Origin: Sympetrum striolatum
Taxonomy: Eukaryota > Arthropoda > Insecta > Odonata > Libellulidae
NCBI GenBank assembly: GCA_947579665.1
Contig: CANPUZ010000051.1
Span: forward strand, 1-64,000
Reading direction: 5' to 3'
DNA length: 64,000 nt
Below the pieces are notes generated by a model. It was not told where the DNA came from. It did not search any database and saw only the letters and a program-made list of their open reading frames with translations. Below, in pieces: positions 1 to 14,800 of the stretch (the first letter of the stretch is position 1; every line of letters begins with the position of its first letter). The translations under genes and the position numbers were made by a program.

Positions 1-3000
1 CTTCATTTTTAGCCAAAATTTGTGTAGGATTTTCAAATTTAAGGAAAAAAATCCAGAATTTGATAAAATAAAAAGATTTCTTGTACAAGATTTGGTTTTT
101 TTCATTAATTATCTTCATTTTTAGCCAAAATTTGTGTAGGATTTTTCAAATTTAAGGAAAAAAATCCAGAATTTGATAAAATAAAAAGATTTTTTGTACA
201 AGATTTGGTTTTTTTCAGTAATTATCTTCATTTTTAGCCAAAATTTGTGTAGGATTTTTCAAATTTAAGGAAAAAAATCCAGAATTTGATAAAATAAAAA
301 GATTTTTTGTACAAGATTTGGTTTTTTTCATTAATTATCTTCATTTTTAGCCAAAATTTGTGTAGGATTTTTCAAATTTAAGGAAAAAAATCCAGAATTT
401 GATAAAATAAAAGATTTTTTGTACAAGATTTGGTTTTTTTCATTAATTATCTTCATTTTTAGCCAAAATTTGTGTAGGATTTTTCAAATTTAAGGAAAAA
501 AATCCAGAATTTGATAAAATAAAAAGATTTTTTGTACAAGATTTGGTTTTTTTTCATTAATTATCTTCATTTTTAGCCAAAATTTGTGTAGGATTTTTCA
601 AATTTAAGGAAAAAAATCCAGAATTTGATAAAATAAAAAGATTTTTTGTACAAGATTTGGTTTTTTTCATTAATTATCTTCATTTTTAGCCAAAATTTGT
701 GTAGGATTTTTCAAATTTAAGGAAAAAAATCCAGAATTTGATAAAATAAAAAGATTTTTTGTACAAGATTTGGTATTTTTCATTAATTATCTTCATTTTT
801 AGCCAAAATTTGTGTAGGATTTTTCAAATTTAAGGAAAAAAATCCAGAATTTGATAAAATAAAAAGATTTTTTTTACAAGATTTGGTTTTTTTCATTAAT
901 TATCTTCATTTTTAGCCAAAATTTGTGTAGGATATTTCAAATTTAAGGAAAAAAATCCAGAATTTGATAAAATAAAAAGATTTTTTGTACAAGATTTGGT
1001 TTTTTTCATTAATTATCTTCATTTTTAGCCAAAATTTGTGTAGGATTTTTCAAATTTAAGGAAAAAAATCCAGAATTTGCTAAAATAAAAGATTTTTTGT
1101 ACAAGATTTGGTTTTTTTCATTAATTATCTTCATTTTTAGCCAAAATTTGTGTAGTATTTTCAAATTTAAGGAAAAAAATCCAGAATTTGATAAAATAAA
1201 AAGATTTTTTGTACAAGATTTGGTTTTTTTCATTAATTTTCTTCATTTTTAGCCAAAATTTGTGTTGGATTTTTCAAATTTAAGGAAAAATATCCAGAAT
1301 TTGATAAAATAAAAACATTTCTTGTAGAAGATTTGGTTTTTTTCATTAATTATCTTCATTTTTAGCCAAAATTTGTGTAGGATTTTTCAAATTTAAGGAA
1401 AAAAATCCAGAATTTGATAAAATAAAAAGATTTTTTGTACAAGATTTGGTTTTTTTCATTAATTATCTTCATTTTTAGCCAAAATTTGTGTAGGATTTTT
1501 CAAATTTAAGGAAAAAAATCCAGAATTTGATAAAATAAAAAGATTTTTTGTACAAGATTTGGTTTTTGTCATTAATTATCTTCATTTTTAGCCAAAATTT
1601 GTGTAGGATTTTTCAAATTTAAGGAAAAAAATCCAGAATTTGATAAAATAAAAAGATTTTTTGTACAAGATTTGGTTTTTTTCATTAATTATCTTCATTT
1701 TTAGCCAAAATTTGTGTAGGATATTTCAAATTTAAGGAAAAAAATCCAGAATTTGATAAAATAAAAAGATTTTTTGTACAAGATTTGGTTTTTTTCATTA
1801 ATTATCTTCATTTTTAGCCAAAATTTGTGTAGGATTTTTCAAATTTAAGGAAAAAAATCCAGAATTTGATAAAATAAAAAGATTTTTTGTACAAGATTTG
1901 GTTTTTTTCATTAATTATCTTCATTTTTAGCCAAAATTTGTGTAGGATTTTTCAAATTTAAGGAAAAAAATCCAGAATTTGATAAAATAAAAAGATTTTT
2001 TGTACAAGATTTGGTTTTTTTCATTAATTATCTTCATTTTTAGCCAAAATTTGTGTAGGATTTTTCAAATTTAAGGAAAAAAATCCAGAATTTGATAAAA
2101 TAAAAAGATTTTTTGTACAAGATTTGGTTTTTTTCATTAATTATCTTCATTTTTAGCCAAAATTTGTGTAGGATTTTTCAAATTTAAGGAAAAAAATCCA
2201 GAATTTGATAAAATAAAAACATTTTTTGTACAAGATTTGGTTTTTTTCATTAATTATCTTCATTTTTAGCCAAAATTTGTGTAGGATTTTTCAAATTTAA
2301 GGAAAAAAATCCAGAATTTGATAAAATAAAAAGATTTTTTGTACAAGATTTGGTTTTTTTCATTAATTATCTTCATTTTTAGCCAAAATTTGTGTAGGAT
2401 TTTTCAAATTTAAGGAAAAAAATCAAGAATTTGATAGAATAAAAAGATTTTTTGTACAAGATTTGGTTTTTTTCATTAATTATCTTCATATTTAGCCAAA
2501 ATTTGTGGGATTTTTCAAATTTAAGGAAAAAAATCCAGAATTTGATAAAATAAAAAGATTTTTTGTACAAGATTTGGTTTTTTTCATTAATTATCTTCAT
2601 TTTTAGCCAAAATTTGTGTAGTATTTTTCAAATTTAAGGAAAAAAATCCAGAATTTGATAAAATAAAAAGATTTTTTGTACAAGATTTGGTTTTTTTCAT
2701 TAATCATCTTCATTTTAAGCCAAAATTTGTGTAGTATTTTTCAAATTTAAGGAAAAAAATCCAGAATTTGATAAAATAAAAAGATTTTTTGTACAAGATT
2801 TGGTTTTTTTCATTAATTATCTTCATTTTTAGCCAAAATTTGTGTAGGATTTTTCAAATTTAAGGAAAAAAATCCAGAATTTGATAAAATAAAAAGATTT
2901 TTTGTACAAGATTTGGTTTTTTTCAGTAATTATCTTCATTTTTAGCCAAAATTTGTGTAGGATTTTTCAAATTTAAGGAAAAAAATCCAGAATTTGATAA

Positions 3001-5879
3001 AATAAAAAGATTTTTTGTACAAGATTTGGTTTTTTTCATTAATTATCTTCATTTTTAGCCAAAATTTGTGTAGGATTTTTCAAATTTAAGGAAAAAATCC
3101 AGAATTAATAAAATAAAAAGATTTTTTGTACAAGATTTGGTTTTTTTCATTAATTATCTTCATTTTTAGCCAAAATTTGTGTAGGATTTTTCAAATTTAA
3201 GGAAAAAAAATCCAGAATTTGATAAAATAAAAAGATTTTTTGTACAAGATTTGGTTTTTTTCAGTAATTATCTTCATTTTTAGCCAAAATTTGTGTAGGA
3301 TTTTTCAAATTTAAGGAAAGAAATCCAGAATTTGATAAAATAAAAAGATTTTTTGTACAAGATTTGGTTTTTTCAGTAATTATCTTCATTTTTAGCCAAA
3401 ATTTGTGTAGGATTTTTCAAATTTAAGGAAAAAAATCCAGAATTTGATAAAATAAAAAGATTTTTTGTACAAGATTTGGTTTTTTTCATTAATTATCTTC
3501 ATTTTTAGCCAAAATTTGTGTAGGATTATTCAAATTTAAGGAAAAAAATCCAGAATTTGATAAAATAAAAAGATTTTTTGTACAAGATTTGGTTTTTTTC
3601 ATTAATTATCTTCATTTTTAGCCAAAATTTGTGTAGGATTTTTCAAATTTAAGGAAAAAAATCCAGAATTTGATAAAATAAAAAGATTTTTTGTACAAGA
3701 TTTGGTTTTTTTCATTAATTATCTTCATTTTTAGCCAAAATTTGTGTAGGATTTTCAAATTTAAGGAAAAAAATCCAGAAATTGATAAAATAAAAAGATT
3801 TTTTGTACAAGATTTGGTTTTTTTCATTAATTATCTTCATTTTTAGCCAAAATTTGTGTAGGATTTTTCAAATTTAAGGAAAAAAATCCAGAATTTGATA
3901 AAATAAAAAGATTTTTTGTACAAGATTTGGTTTTTTTCATTAATTATCTTCATTTTTAGCCAAAATTTGTGTAGGATTTTTCAAATTTAAGGAAAAAAAT
4001 CCAGAATTTGATAAAATAAAAAGATTTTTTGTACAAGATTTGGTTTTTTTCATTAATTATCTTCATTTTTAGCCAAAATTTGTGTAGGATTTTTCAAATT
4101 TAAGGAAAAAAATCCAGAATTTGATAAAATAAAAAGATTTTTTGTACAAGATTTGGTTTTTTTTCATTAATTATCTTCATTTTTAGCCAAAATTTGTGTA
4201 GGATTTTTCAAAATTTAAGGAAAAAAATCCAGAATTTGATAAAATAAAAAGATTTTTTGTACAAGATTTGGTTTTTTTCATTAATTATCTTCATTTTTAG
4301 CCAAAATTTGTGGGATTTTTAAAATTTAAGGAAAAAAATCCAGAATTTGATAAAATAAAAAGATTTTTTGTACAAGATTTGGTTTTTTTCATTAATTGTC
4401 TTCATTTTTAGCCAAAATTTGTGTAGGTTTTTTCAAATTTAAGGAAAAAAATCCAGAATTTGATAAAATAAAAAGATTTTTTGTACAAGATTTGGTTTTT
4501 TTCATTAATTATCTTCATTTTAAGCCAAAATTTGTGTAGTATTTTTCAAATTTAAGGAAAAAAATCCAGAATTTGATAAAATAAAAAGATTTTTTGTACA
4601 AGATTTGGTTTTCTTCATTAATTATCTTCATTTTTAGCCAAAATTTGTGTAGGATTTTTCAAATTTAAGGAAAAAAATCCAGAATTTGATAAAATAAAAA
4701 GATTTTTTGTACACGATTTGGTTTTTTTCAGTAATTATCTTAATTTTTAGCCAAAATTTGTGTAGGATTTTTCAAATTTAAGGAAAAAAATCCAGAATTT
4801 GATAAAATAAAAAGATTTTTTGTACAAGATTTGGTTTTTTTCATTAATTATCTTCATTTTTAGCCAAAATTTGTGTAGGATTTTTCAAATTTAAGGAAAA
4901 AAAATCCAGAATTCGATAAAATAAAAAGATTTTTTGTACAAGATTTGGTTTTTTTTCATTAATTATCTTCATTTTTAGCCAAAATTAGTGTAGGATGTTT
5001 CAAATTTAAGGAAAAAAATCCAGAATTTGATAAAATAAAAAGATTTTTTGTACAAGATTTGGTTTTTTTCATTAATTATCTTCATTTTTAGCCAAAATTT
5101 GTGTAGGATTTTTCAAATTTAAGGAAAAAACTCCAGAATTTGATAAAATAAAAGATTTTTTGTACAAGATTTGGTTTTTTTCATTAATTATCTTCATTTT
5201 TAGCCAAAATTTGTGTAGGATTTTTCAAATTTAAGGAAAAAAATCCAGAATTTGATAAAATAAAAAGATTTTTTGTACAAGATTTGGTTTTTTTCAGTAA
5301 TTATCTTCATTTTTAGCCAAAATTTGTGTAGGATTTTTCAAATTTAAGGAAAAAAATCCAGAATTTGATAAAATAAAAAGATTTTTTGTACAAGATTTGG
5401 TTTTTTTCATTAATTATCTTTATTTTTAGCCAAAATTTGTGTAGGATTTTTCAAATTTAAGGAAAAAAATCCAGAATTTGATAAAATAAAAAGATTTTTT
5501 GTACAAGATTTGGTTTTTTTTCATTAATTATCTTCATTTTTAGCCAAAATTTGTGTAGGATTTTTCAAATTTAAGGAAAAAAATCCAGAATTTGATAAAA
5601 TAAAAAGATTTTTTGTACAAGATTTGGTTTTTTTCATTAATTATCTTCATTTTTAGCCAAAATTTGTGTAGGATTTTTCAAATTTAAGGAAAAAAATCCA
5701 GAATTTGATAAAATAAAAAGATTTTTTGTACAAGATTTGGTTTTTTTTCAGTAATTATCTTCATTTTTAGCCAAAATTTGTGTAGGATTTTCAAATTTAA
5801 GGAAAAAAATCCAGAATTTGATAAAATAAAAAGATTTTTTGTACAAGATTTGGTTTTTTTCATTAATTATCTTCATTTT

Positions 5880-8800
5880 TAGCCAAAATTTGTGTAGGAT
5901 TTTTCAAATTTAAGGAAAAAAATCCAGAATTTGATAAAATAAAAAGATTTTTTGTACAAGATTTGGTTTTTTTCAGTAATTATCTTCATTTTTAGCCAAA
6001 ATTTGTGTAGGATTTTTCAAATTTAAGGAAAAAAATCCAGAATTTGATAAAATAAAAAGATTTTTTGTACAAGATTTGGTTTTTTTCATTAATTATCTTC
6101 ATTTTAAGCCAAAATTTGTGTAGGATTTTTCAAATTTAAGGAAAAAAATCCAGAATTTGATAAAATAAAAAGATTTTTTGTACAAGATTTGGTTTTTTTC
6201 AGTAATTATCTTCATTTTTAGCCAAAATTTGTGTAGGATTTTTCAAATTTAAGGAAAAAAATCCAGAATTTGATAAAATAAAAAGATTTTTTGTACAAGA
6301 TTTGGTTTTTTTCATTAATTATCTTCATTTTTAGCCAAAATTTGTGTAGGATTTTTCAAATTTAAGGAAAAAAATCCAGAATTTGATAAAATAAAAAGAT
6401 TTTTTGTACAAGATTTGGTTTTTTTCAGTAATTATCTTCATTTTTAGCCAAAATTTGTGTAGGATTTTTCAAATTTAAGGAAAAAAATCCAGAATTTGAT
6501 AAAATAAAAAGATTTTTTGTACAAGATTTGGTTTTTTTCAGTAATTATCTTCATTTTTAGCCAAAATTTGTTTAGGATTTTTCAAATTTAAGGAAAAAAA
6601 TCCAGAATTTGATAAAATAAAAAGATTTTTTGTACAAGATTTGGTTTTTTTCATTAATTATCTTCATTTTTAGCCAAAATTTGTGTAGGATTTTTCAAAT
6701 TTAAGGAAAAAAATCCAGAATTTGATAAAATAAAAAGATTTTTTGTACAAGATTTGGTTTTTTTCATTAATTATCTTCATTTTTAGCCAAAATTTGTGTA
6801 GGATTTTTCAAATTTAAGGAAAAAACTCCAGAATTTGATAAAATAAAAAGATTTTTTGTACAAGATTTGGTTTTTTTCATTAATTATCTTCATTTTTAGC
6901 CAAAATTTGTGTAGGATTTTTCAAATTTAAGGAAAAAAATCCAGAATTTGATAAAATAAAAAGATTTTTTGTACAAGATTTGGTTTTTTTTCAGTAATTA
7001 TCTTCATTTTTAGCCAAAATTTGTGTAGGATTTTTCAAATTTAAGGAAAAAAATCCAGAATTTGATAAAATAAAAAGATTTTTTGTACAAGATTTGGTTT
7101 TTTTCATTAATTATCTTCATTTTTAGCCAAAATTTGTGTAGGATTTTTCAAATTTAAGGAAAAAAATCCAGAATTTGATAAAATAAAAAGATTTTTTGTA
7201 CAAGATTTGGTTTTTTTCATTAATTATCTTCATTTTTAGCCAAAATTTGTGTAGGATTTTTCAAATTTAAGGAAAAAACTCCAGAATTTGATAAAATAAA
7301 AAGATTTTTTGTACAAGATTTGGTTTTTTTCATTAATTATCTTCATTTTTAGCCAAAATTTGTGTAGGATTTTTCAAATTTAAGGAAAAAAATCCAGAAT
7401 TTGATAAAATAAAAAGATTTTTTGTACAAGATTTGGTTTTTTTCAGTAATTATCTTCATTTTTAGCCAAAATTTGTGTAGGATTTTTCAAATTTAAGGAA
7501 AAAAATCCAGAATTTGATAAAATAAAAAGATTTTTTGTACAAGATTTGGTTTTTTTCATTAATTATCTTTATTTTTAGCCAAAATTTGTGTAGGATTTTT
7601 CAAATTTAAGGAAAAAAATCCAGAATTTGATAAAATAAAAAGATTTTTTGTACAAGATTTGGTTTTTTTCATTAATTATCTTCATTTTTAGCCAAAATTT
7701 GTGTAGGATTTTTCAAATTTAAGGAAAAAAATCCAGAATTTGATAAAATAAAAAGATTTTTTGTACAAGATTTGGTTTTTTTCATTAATTATCTTCATTT
7801 TTAGCCAAAATTTGTGTAGGATTTTTCAAATTTAAGGAAAAAAATCCAGAATTTGATAAAATAAAAAGATTTTTTGTACAAGATTTGGTTTTTTTCAGTA
7901 ATTATCTTCATTTTTAGCCAAAATTTGTGTAGGATTTTTCAAATTTAAGGAAAAAAATCCAGAATTTGATAAAATAAAAAGATTTTTTGTACAAGATTTG
8001 GTTTTTTTCATTAATTATCTTCATTTTTAGCCAAAATTTGTGTAGGATTTTTCAAATTTAAGGAAAAAAATCCAGAATTTGATAAAATAAAAAGATTTTT
8101 TGTACAAGATTTGGTTTTTTTCAGTAATTATCTTCATTTTTAGCCAAAATTTGTGTAGGATTTTTCAAATTTAAGGAAAAAAATCCAGAATTTGATAAAA
8201 TAAAAAGATTTTTTGTACAAGATTTGGTTTTTTTCATTAATTATCTTCATTTTAAGCCAAAATTTGTGTAGGATTTTTCAAATTTAAGGAAAAAAATCCA
8301 GAATTTGATAAAATAAAAAGATTTTTTGTACAAGATTTGGTTTTTTTCAGTAATTATCTTCATTTTTAGCCAAAATTTGTGTAGGATTTTTCAAATTTAA
8401 GGAAAAAAATCCAGAATTTGATAAAATAAAAAGATTTTTTGTACAAGATTTGGTTTTTTTCATTAATTATCTTCATTTTTAGCCAAAATTTGTGTAGGAT
8501 TTTTCAAATTTAAGGAAAAAAATCCAGAATTTGATAAAATAAAAAGATTTTTTGTACAAGATTTGGTTTTTTTCAGTAATTATCTTCATTTTTAGCCAAA
8601 ATTTGTGTAGGATTTTTCAAATTTAAGGAAAAAAATCCAGAATTTGATAAAATAAAAAGATTTTTTGTACAAGATTTGGTTTTTTTCAGTAATTATCTTC
8701 ATTTTTAGCCAAAATTTGTTTAGGATTTTTCAAATTTAAGGAAAAAAATCCAGAATTTGATAAAATAAAAAGATTTTTTGTACAAGATTTGGTTTTTTTC

Positions 8801-11800
8801 ATTAATTATCTTCATTTTTAGCCAAAATTTGTGTAGGATTTTTCAAATTTAAGGAAAAAAATCCAGAATTTGATAAAATAAAAAGATTTTTTGTACAAGA
8901 TTTGGTTTTTTTCATTAATTATCTTCATTTTTAGCCAAAATTTGTGTAGGATTTTTCAAATTTAAGGAAAAAACTCCAGAATTTGATAAAATAAAAAGAT
9001 TTTTTGTACAAGATTTGGTTTTTTTCATTAATTATCTTCATTTTTAGCCAAAATTTGTGTAGGATTTTTCAAATTTAAGGAAAAAAATCCAGAATTTGAT
9101 AAAATAAAAAGATTTTTTGTACAAGATTTGGTTTTTTTCAGTAATTATCTTCATTTTTAGCCAAAATTTGTGTAGGATTTTTCAAATTTAAGGAAAAAAA
9201 TCCAGAATTTGATAAAATAAAAAGATTTTTTGTACAAGATTTGGTTTTTTTCATTAATTATCTTCATTTTTAGCCAAAATTTGTGTAGGATTTTTCAAAT
9301 TTAAGGAAAAAAATCCAGAATTTGATAAAATAAAAAGATTTTTTGTACAAGATTTGGTTTTTTTCAGTAATTATCTTCATTTTTAGCCAAAATTTGTGTA
9401 GGATTTTTCAAATTTAAGGAAAAAAATACAGAATTTGATAAAATGAAAAGATTTTTTGTACAAGATTTGGTTTTTTTCATTAATTATCTTCATTTTTAGC
9501 CAAAATTTGTGTAGGATTTTTCAAATTTAAGGAAAAAAATCCAGAATTTGATAAAATAAAAAGATTTTTTGTACAAGATTTGGTTTTTTTCAGTAATTAT
9601 CTTCATTTTTAGCCAAAATTTGTGTAGGATTTTTCAAATTTAAGGAAAAAAATCCAGAATTTGATAAAATAAAAAGATTTTTTGTACAAGATTTGGTTTT
9701 TTTCAGTAATTATCTTCATTTTTAGCCAAAATTTGTTTAGGATTTTTCAAATTTAAGGAAAAAAATCCAGAATTTGATAAAATAAAAAGATTTTTTGTAC
9801 AAGATTTGGTTTTTTTCATTAATTATCTTCATTTTTAGCCAAAATTTGTGTAGGATTTTTCAAATTTAAGGAAAAAAATCCAGAATTTGATAAAATAAAA
9901 AGATTTTTTGTACAAGATTTGGTTTTTTTCATTAATTATCTTCATTTTTAGCCAAAATTTGTGTAGGATTTTTCAAATTTAAGGAAAAAAATCCAGAATT
10001 TGATAAAATAAAAAGATTTTTTGTACAAGATTTGGTTTTTTTCAGTAATTATCTTCATTTTTAGCCAAAATTTGTGTAGGATTTTTCAAATTTAAGGAAA
10101 AAAATCCAGAATTTGATAAAATAAAAAGATTTTTTGTACAAGATTTGGTTTTTTTCATTAATTATCTTCATTTTTAGCCAAAATTTGTGTAGGATTTTTC
10201 AAATTTAAGGAAAAAAATCCAGAATTTGATAAAATAAAAAGATTTTTTGTACAAGATTTGGTTTTTTTCAGTAATTATCTTCATTTTTAGCCAAAATTTG
10301 TGTAGGATTTTTCAAATTTAAGGAAAAAAATCCAGAATTTGATAAAATAAAAAGATTTTTTCTACAAGATTTGGTTTTTTTCATTAATTATCTTCATTTT
10401 TAGCCAAAATTTGTGTAGGATTTTTCAAATTTAAGGAAAAAACTCCAGAATTTGATAAAATAAAAAGATTTTTTGTACAAGATTTGGTTTTTTTCATTAA
10501 TTATCTTCATTTTTAGCCAAAATTTGTGTAGGATTTTTCAAATTTAAGGAAAAAAATCCAGAATTTGATAAAATAAAAAGATTTTTTGTACAAGATTTGG
10601 TTTTTTTCAGTAATTATCTTCATTTTTAGCCAAAATTTGTGTAGGATTTTTCAAATTTAAGGAAAAAAATCCAGAATTTGATAAAATAAAAAGATTTTTT
10701 GTACAAGATTTGGTTTTTTTCATTAATTATCTTCATTTTTAGCCAAAATTTGTGTAGGATTTTTCAAATTTAAGGAAAAAAATCCAGAATTTGATAAAAT
10801 AAAAAGATTTTTTGTACAAGATTTGGTTTTTTTCATTAATTATCTTCATTTTTAGCCAAAATTTGTGTAGGATTTTTCAAATTTAAGGAAAAAAATCCAG
10901 AATTTGATAAAATAAAAAGATTTTTTGTACAAGATTTGGTTTTTTTCATTAATTATCTTCATTTTTAGCCAAAATTTGTGTAGGATTTTTCAAATTTAAG
11001 GAAAAAAATCCAGAATTTGATAAAATAAAAAGATTTTTTGTACAAGATTTGGTTTTTTTCAGTAATTATCTTCATTTTTAGCCAAAATTTGTGTAGGATT
11101 TTTCAAATTTAAGGAAAAAAATCCAGAATTTGATAAAATAAAAAGATTTTTTGTACAAGATTTGGTTTTTTTCATTAATTATCTTCATTTTTAGCCAAAA
11201 TTTGTGTAGGATTTTTCAAATTTAAGGAAAAAAATCCAGAATTTGATAAAATAAAAAGATTTTTTGTACAAGATTTGGTTTTTTTCAGTAATTATCTTCA
11301 TTTTTAGCCAAAATTTGTGTAGGATTTTTCAAATTTAAGGAAAAAAATCCAGAATTTGATAAAATAAAAAGATTTTTTGTACAAGATTTGGTTTTTTTCA
11401 TTAATTATCTTCATTTTTAGCCAAAATTTGTGTAGGATTTTTCAAATTTAAGGAAAAAAATCCAGAATTTGATAAAATAAAAAGATTTTTTGTACAAGAT
11501 TTGGTTTTTTTCAGTAATTATCTTCATTTTTAGCCAAAATTTGTGTAGGATTTTTCAAATTTAAGGAAAAAAATCCAGAATTTGATAAAATAAAAAGATT
11601 TTTTGTACAAGATTTGGTTTTTTTCATTAATTATCTTCATTTTTAGCCAAAATTTGTGTAGGATTTTTCAAATTTAAGGAAAAAAATCCAGAATTTGATA
11701 AAATAAAAAGATTTTTTGTACAAGATTTGGTTTTTTTCAGTAATTATCTTCATTTTTAGCCAAAATTTGTGTAGGATTTTTCAAATTTAAGGAAAAAAAT

Positions 11801-14800
11801 CCAGAATTTGATAAAATAAAAAGATTTTTTGTACAAGATTTGGTTTTTTTCATTAATTATCTTCATTTTAAGCCAAAATTTGTGTAGGATTTTTCAAATT
11901 TAAGGAAAAAAATCCAGAATTTGATAAAATAAAAAGATTTTTTGTACAAGATTTGGTTTTTTTCAGTAATTATCTTCATTTTTAGCCAAAATTTGTGTAG
12001 GATTTTTCAAATTTAAGGAAAAAAATCCAGAATTTGATAAAATAAAAAGATTTTTTGTACAAGATTTGGTTTTTTTCATTAATTATCTTCATTTTTAGCC
12101 AAAATTTGTGTAGGATTTTTCAAATTTAAGGAAAAAAATCCAGAATTTGATAAAATAAAAAGATTTTTTGTACAAGATTTGGTTTTTTTCAGTAATTATC
12201 TTCATTTTTAGCCAAAATTTGTGTAGGATTTTTCAAATTTAAGGAAAAAAATCCAGAATTTGATAAAATAAAAAGATTTTTTGTACAAGATTTGGTTTTT
12301 TTCAGTAATTATCTTCATTTTTAGCCAAAATTTGTTTAGGATTTTTCAAATTTAAGGAAAAAAATCCAGAATTTGATAAAATAAAAAGATTTTTTGTACA
12401 AGATTTGGTTTTTTTCATTAATTATCTTCATTTTTAGCCAAAATTTGTGTAGGATTTTTCAAATTTAAGGAAAAAAATCCAGAATTTGATAAAATAAAAA
12501 GATTTTTTGTACAAGATTTGGTTTTTTTCATTAATTATCTTCATTTTTAGCCAAAATTTGTGTAGGATTTTTCAAATTTAAGGAAAAAACTCCAGAATTT
12601 GATAAAATAAAAAGATTTTTTGTACAAGATTTGGTTTTTTTCATTAATTATCTTCATTTTTAGCCAAAATTTGTGTAGGATTTTTCAAATTTAAGGAAAA
12701 AAATCCAGAATTTGATAAAATAAAAAGATTTTTTGTAAAGGATTTGGTTTTTTTCAGTAATTATCTTCATTTTTAGCCAAAATTTGTGTAGGATTTTTCA
12801 AATTTAAGGAAAAAAATCCAGAATTTGATAAAATAAAAAGATTTTTTGTACAAGATTTGGTTTTTTTCATTAATTATCTTCATTTTTAGCCAAAATTTGT
12901 GTAGGATTTTTCAAATTTAAGGAAAAAAATCCAGAATTTGATAAAATAAAAAGATTTTTTGTACAAGATTTGGTTTTTTTCAGTAATTATCTTCATTTTT
13001 AGCCAAAATTTGTGTAGGATTTTTCAAATTTAAGGAAAAAAATCCAGAATTTGATAAAATGAAAAGATTTTTTGTACAAGATTTGGTTTTTTTCATTAAT
13101 TATCTTCATTTTTAGCCAAAATTTGTGTAGGATTTTTCAAATTTAAGGAAAAAAATCCAGAATTTGATAAAATAAAAAGATTTTTTGTACAAGATTTGGT
13201 TTTTTTCAGTAATTATCTTCATTTTTAGCCAAAATTTGTGTAGGATTTTTCAAATTTAAGGAAAAAAATCCAGAATTTGATAAAATAAAAAGATTTTTTG
13301 TACAAGATTTGGTTTTTTTCAGTAATTATCTTCATTTTTAGCCAAAATTTGTTTAGGATTTTTCAAATTTAAGGAAAAAAATCCAGAATTTGATAAAATA
13401 AAAAGATTTTTTGTACAAGATTTGGTTTTTTTCATTAATTATCTTCATTTTTAGCCAAAATTTGTGTAGGATTTTTCAAATTTAAGGAAAAAAATCCAGA
13501 ATTTGATAAAATAAAAAGATTTTTTGTACAAGATTTGGTTTTTTTCATTAATTATCTTCATTTTTAGCCAAAATTTGTGTAGGATTTTTCAAATTTAAGG
13601 AAAAAAATCCAGAATTTGATAAAATAAAAAGATTTTTTGTACAAGATTTGGTTTTTTTCATTAATTATCTTCATTTTTAGCCAAAATTTGTGTAGGATTT
13701 TTCAAATTTAAGGAAAAAAATCCAGAATTTGATAAAATAAAAAGATTTTTTGTACAAGATTTGGTTTTTTTCATTAATTATCTTCATTTTTAGCCAAAAT
13801 TTGTGTAGGATTTTTCAAATTTAAGGAAAAAAATCCAGAATTTGATAAAATAAAAAGATTTTTTGTACAAGATTTGGTTTTTTTTCAGTAATTATCTTCA
13901 TTTTTATCCAAAATTTGTGTAGGATTTTTCAAATTTAAGGAAAAAAATCCAGAATTTGATAAAATAAAAAGATTTTTTCTACAAGATTTGGTTTTTTTCA
14001 TTAATTATCTTCATTTTTAGCCAAAATTTGTGTAGGAATTTTCAAATTTAAGGAAAAAAATCCAGAATTTGATAAAATAAAAAGATTTTTTGTACATGAT
14101 TTGGTTTTTTTCAGTAATTATCTTCATTTTTAGCCAAAATTTGTGTAGGATTTTTCAAATTTAAGGAAAAAAATCCAGAATTTGATAAAATAAAAAGATT
14201 TTTTGTACAAGATTTGATTTTTTTCATTAATTATCTTCATTTTTAGCCAAAATTTGTGTAGGATTTTTCAAATTTAAGGAAAAAAATCCAGAATTTGATA
14301 AAATAAAAAGATTTTTTGTACAAGATTTGGTTTTTTTTCATTAATTATCTTCATTTTTAGCCAAAATTTGTGTAGGATTTTTCAAATTTAAGGAAAAAAA
14401 TCCAGAATTCGATAAAATAAAAAGATTTTTTGTACAAGATTTGGTTTTTTTCATTAATTATCTTCATTTTTAGCCAAAATTAGTGTAGGATTTTTCAAAT
14501 TTAAGGAAAAAAATCCAGAATTTGATAAAATAAAAAGATTTTTTGTACAAGATTTGGTTTTTTTCATTAATTATCTTCATTTTTAGCCAAAAAATGTGTA
14601 GGATTTTTCAAATTTAAGGAAAAAACTCCAGAATTTGATAAAATAAAAAGATTTTTTGTACAAGATTTGGTTTTTTTCATTAATTATCTTCATTTTTAGC
14701 CAAAATTTGTGTAGGATTTTTCAAATTTAAGGAAAAAAATCCAGAATTTGATAAAATAAAAAGATTTTTTGTACAAGATTTGGTTTTTTTCAGTAATTAT

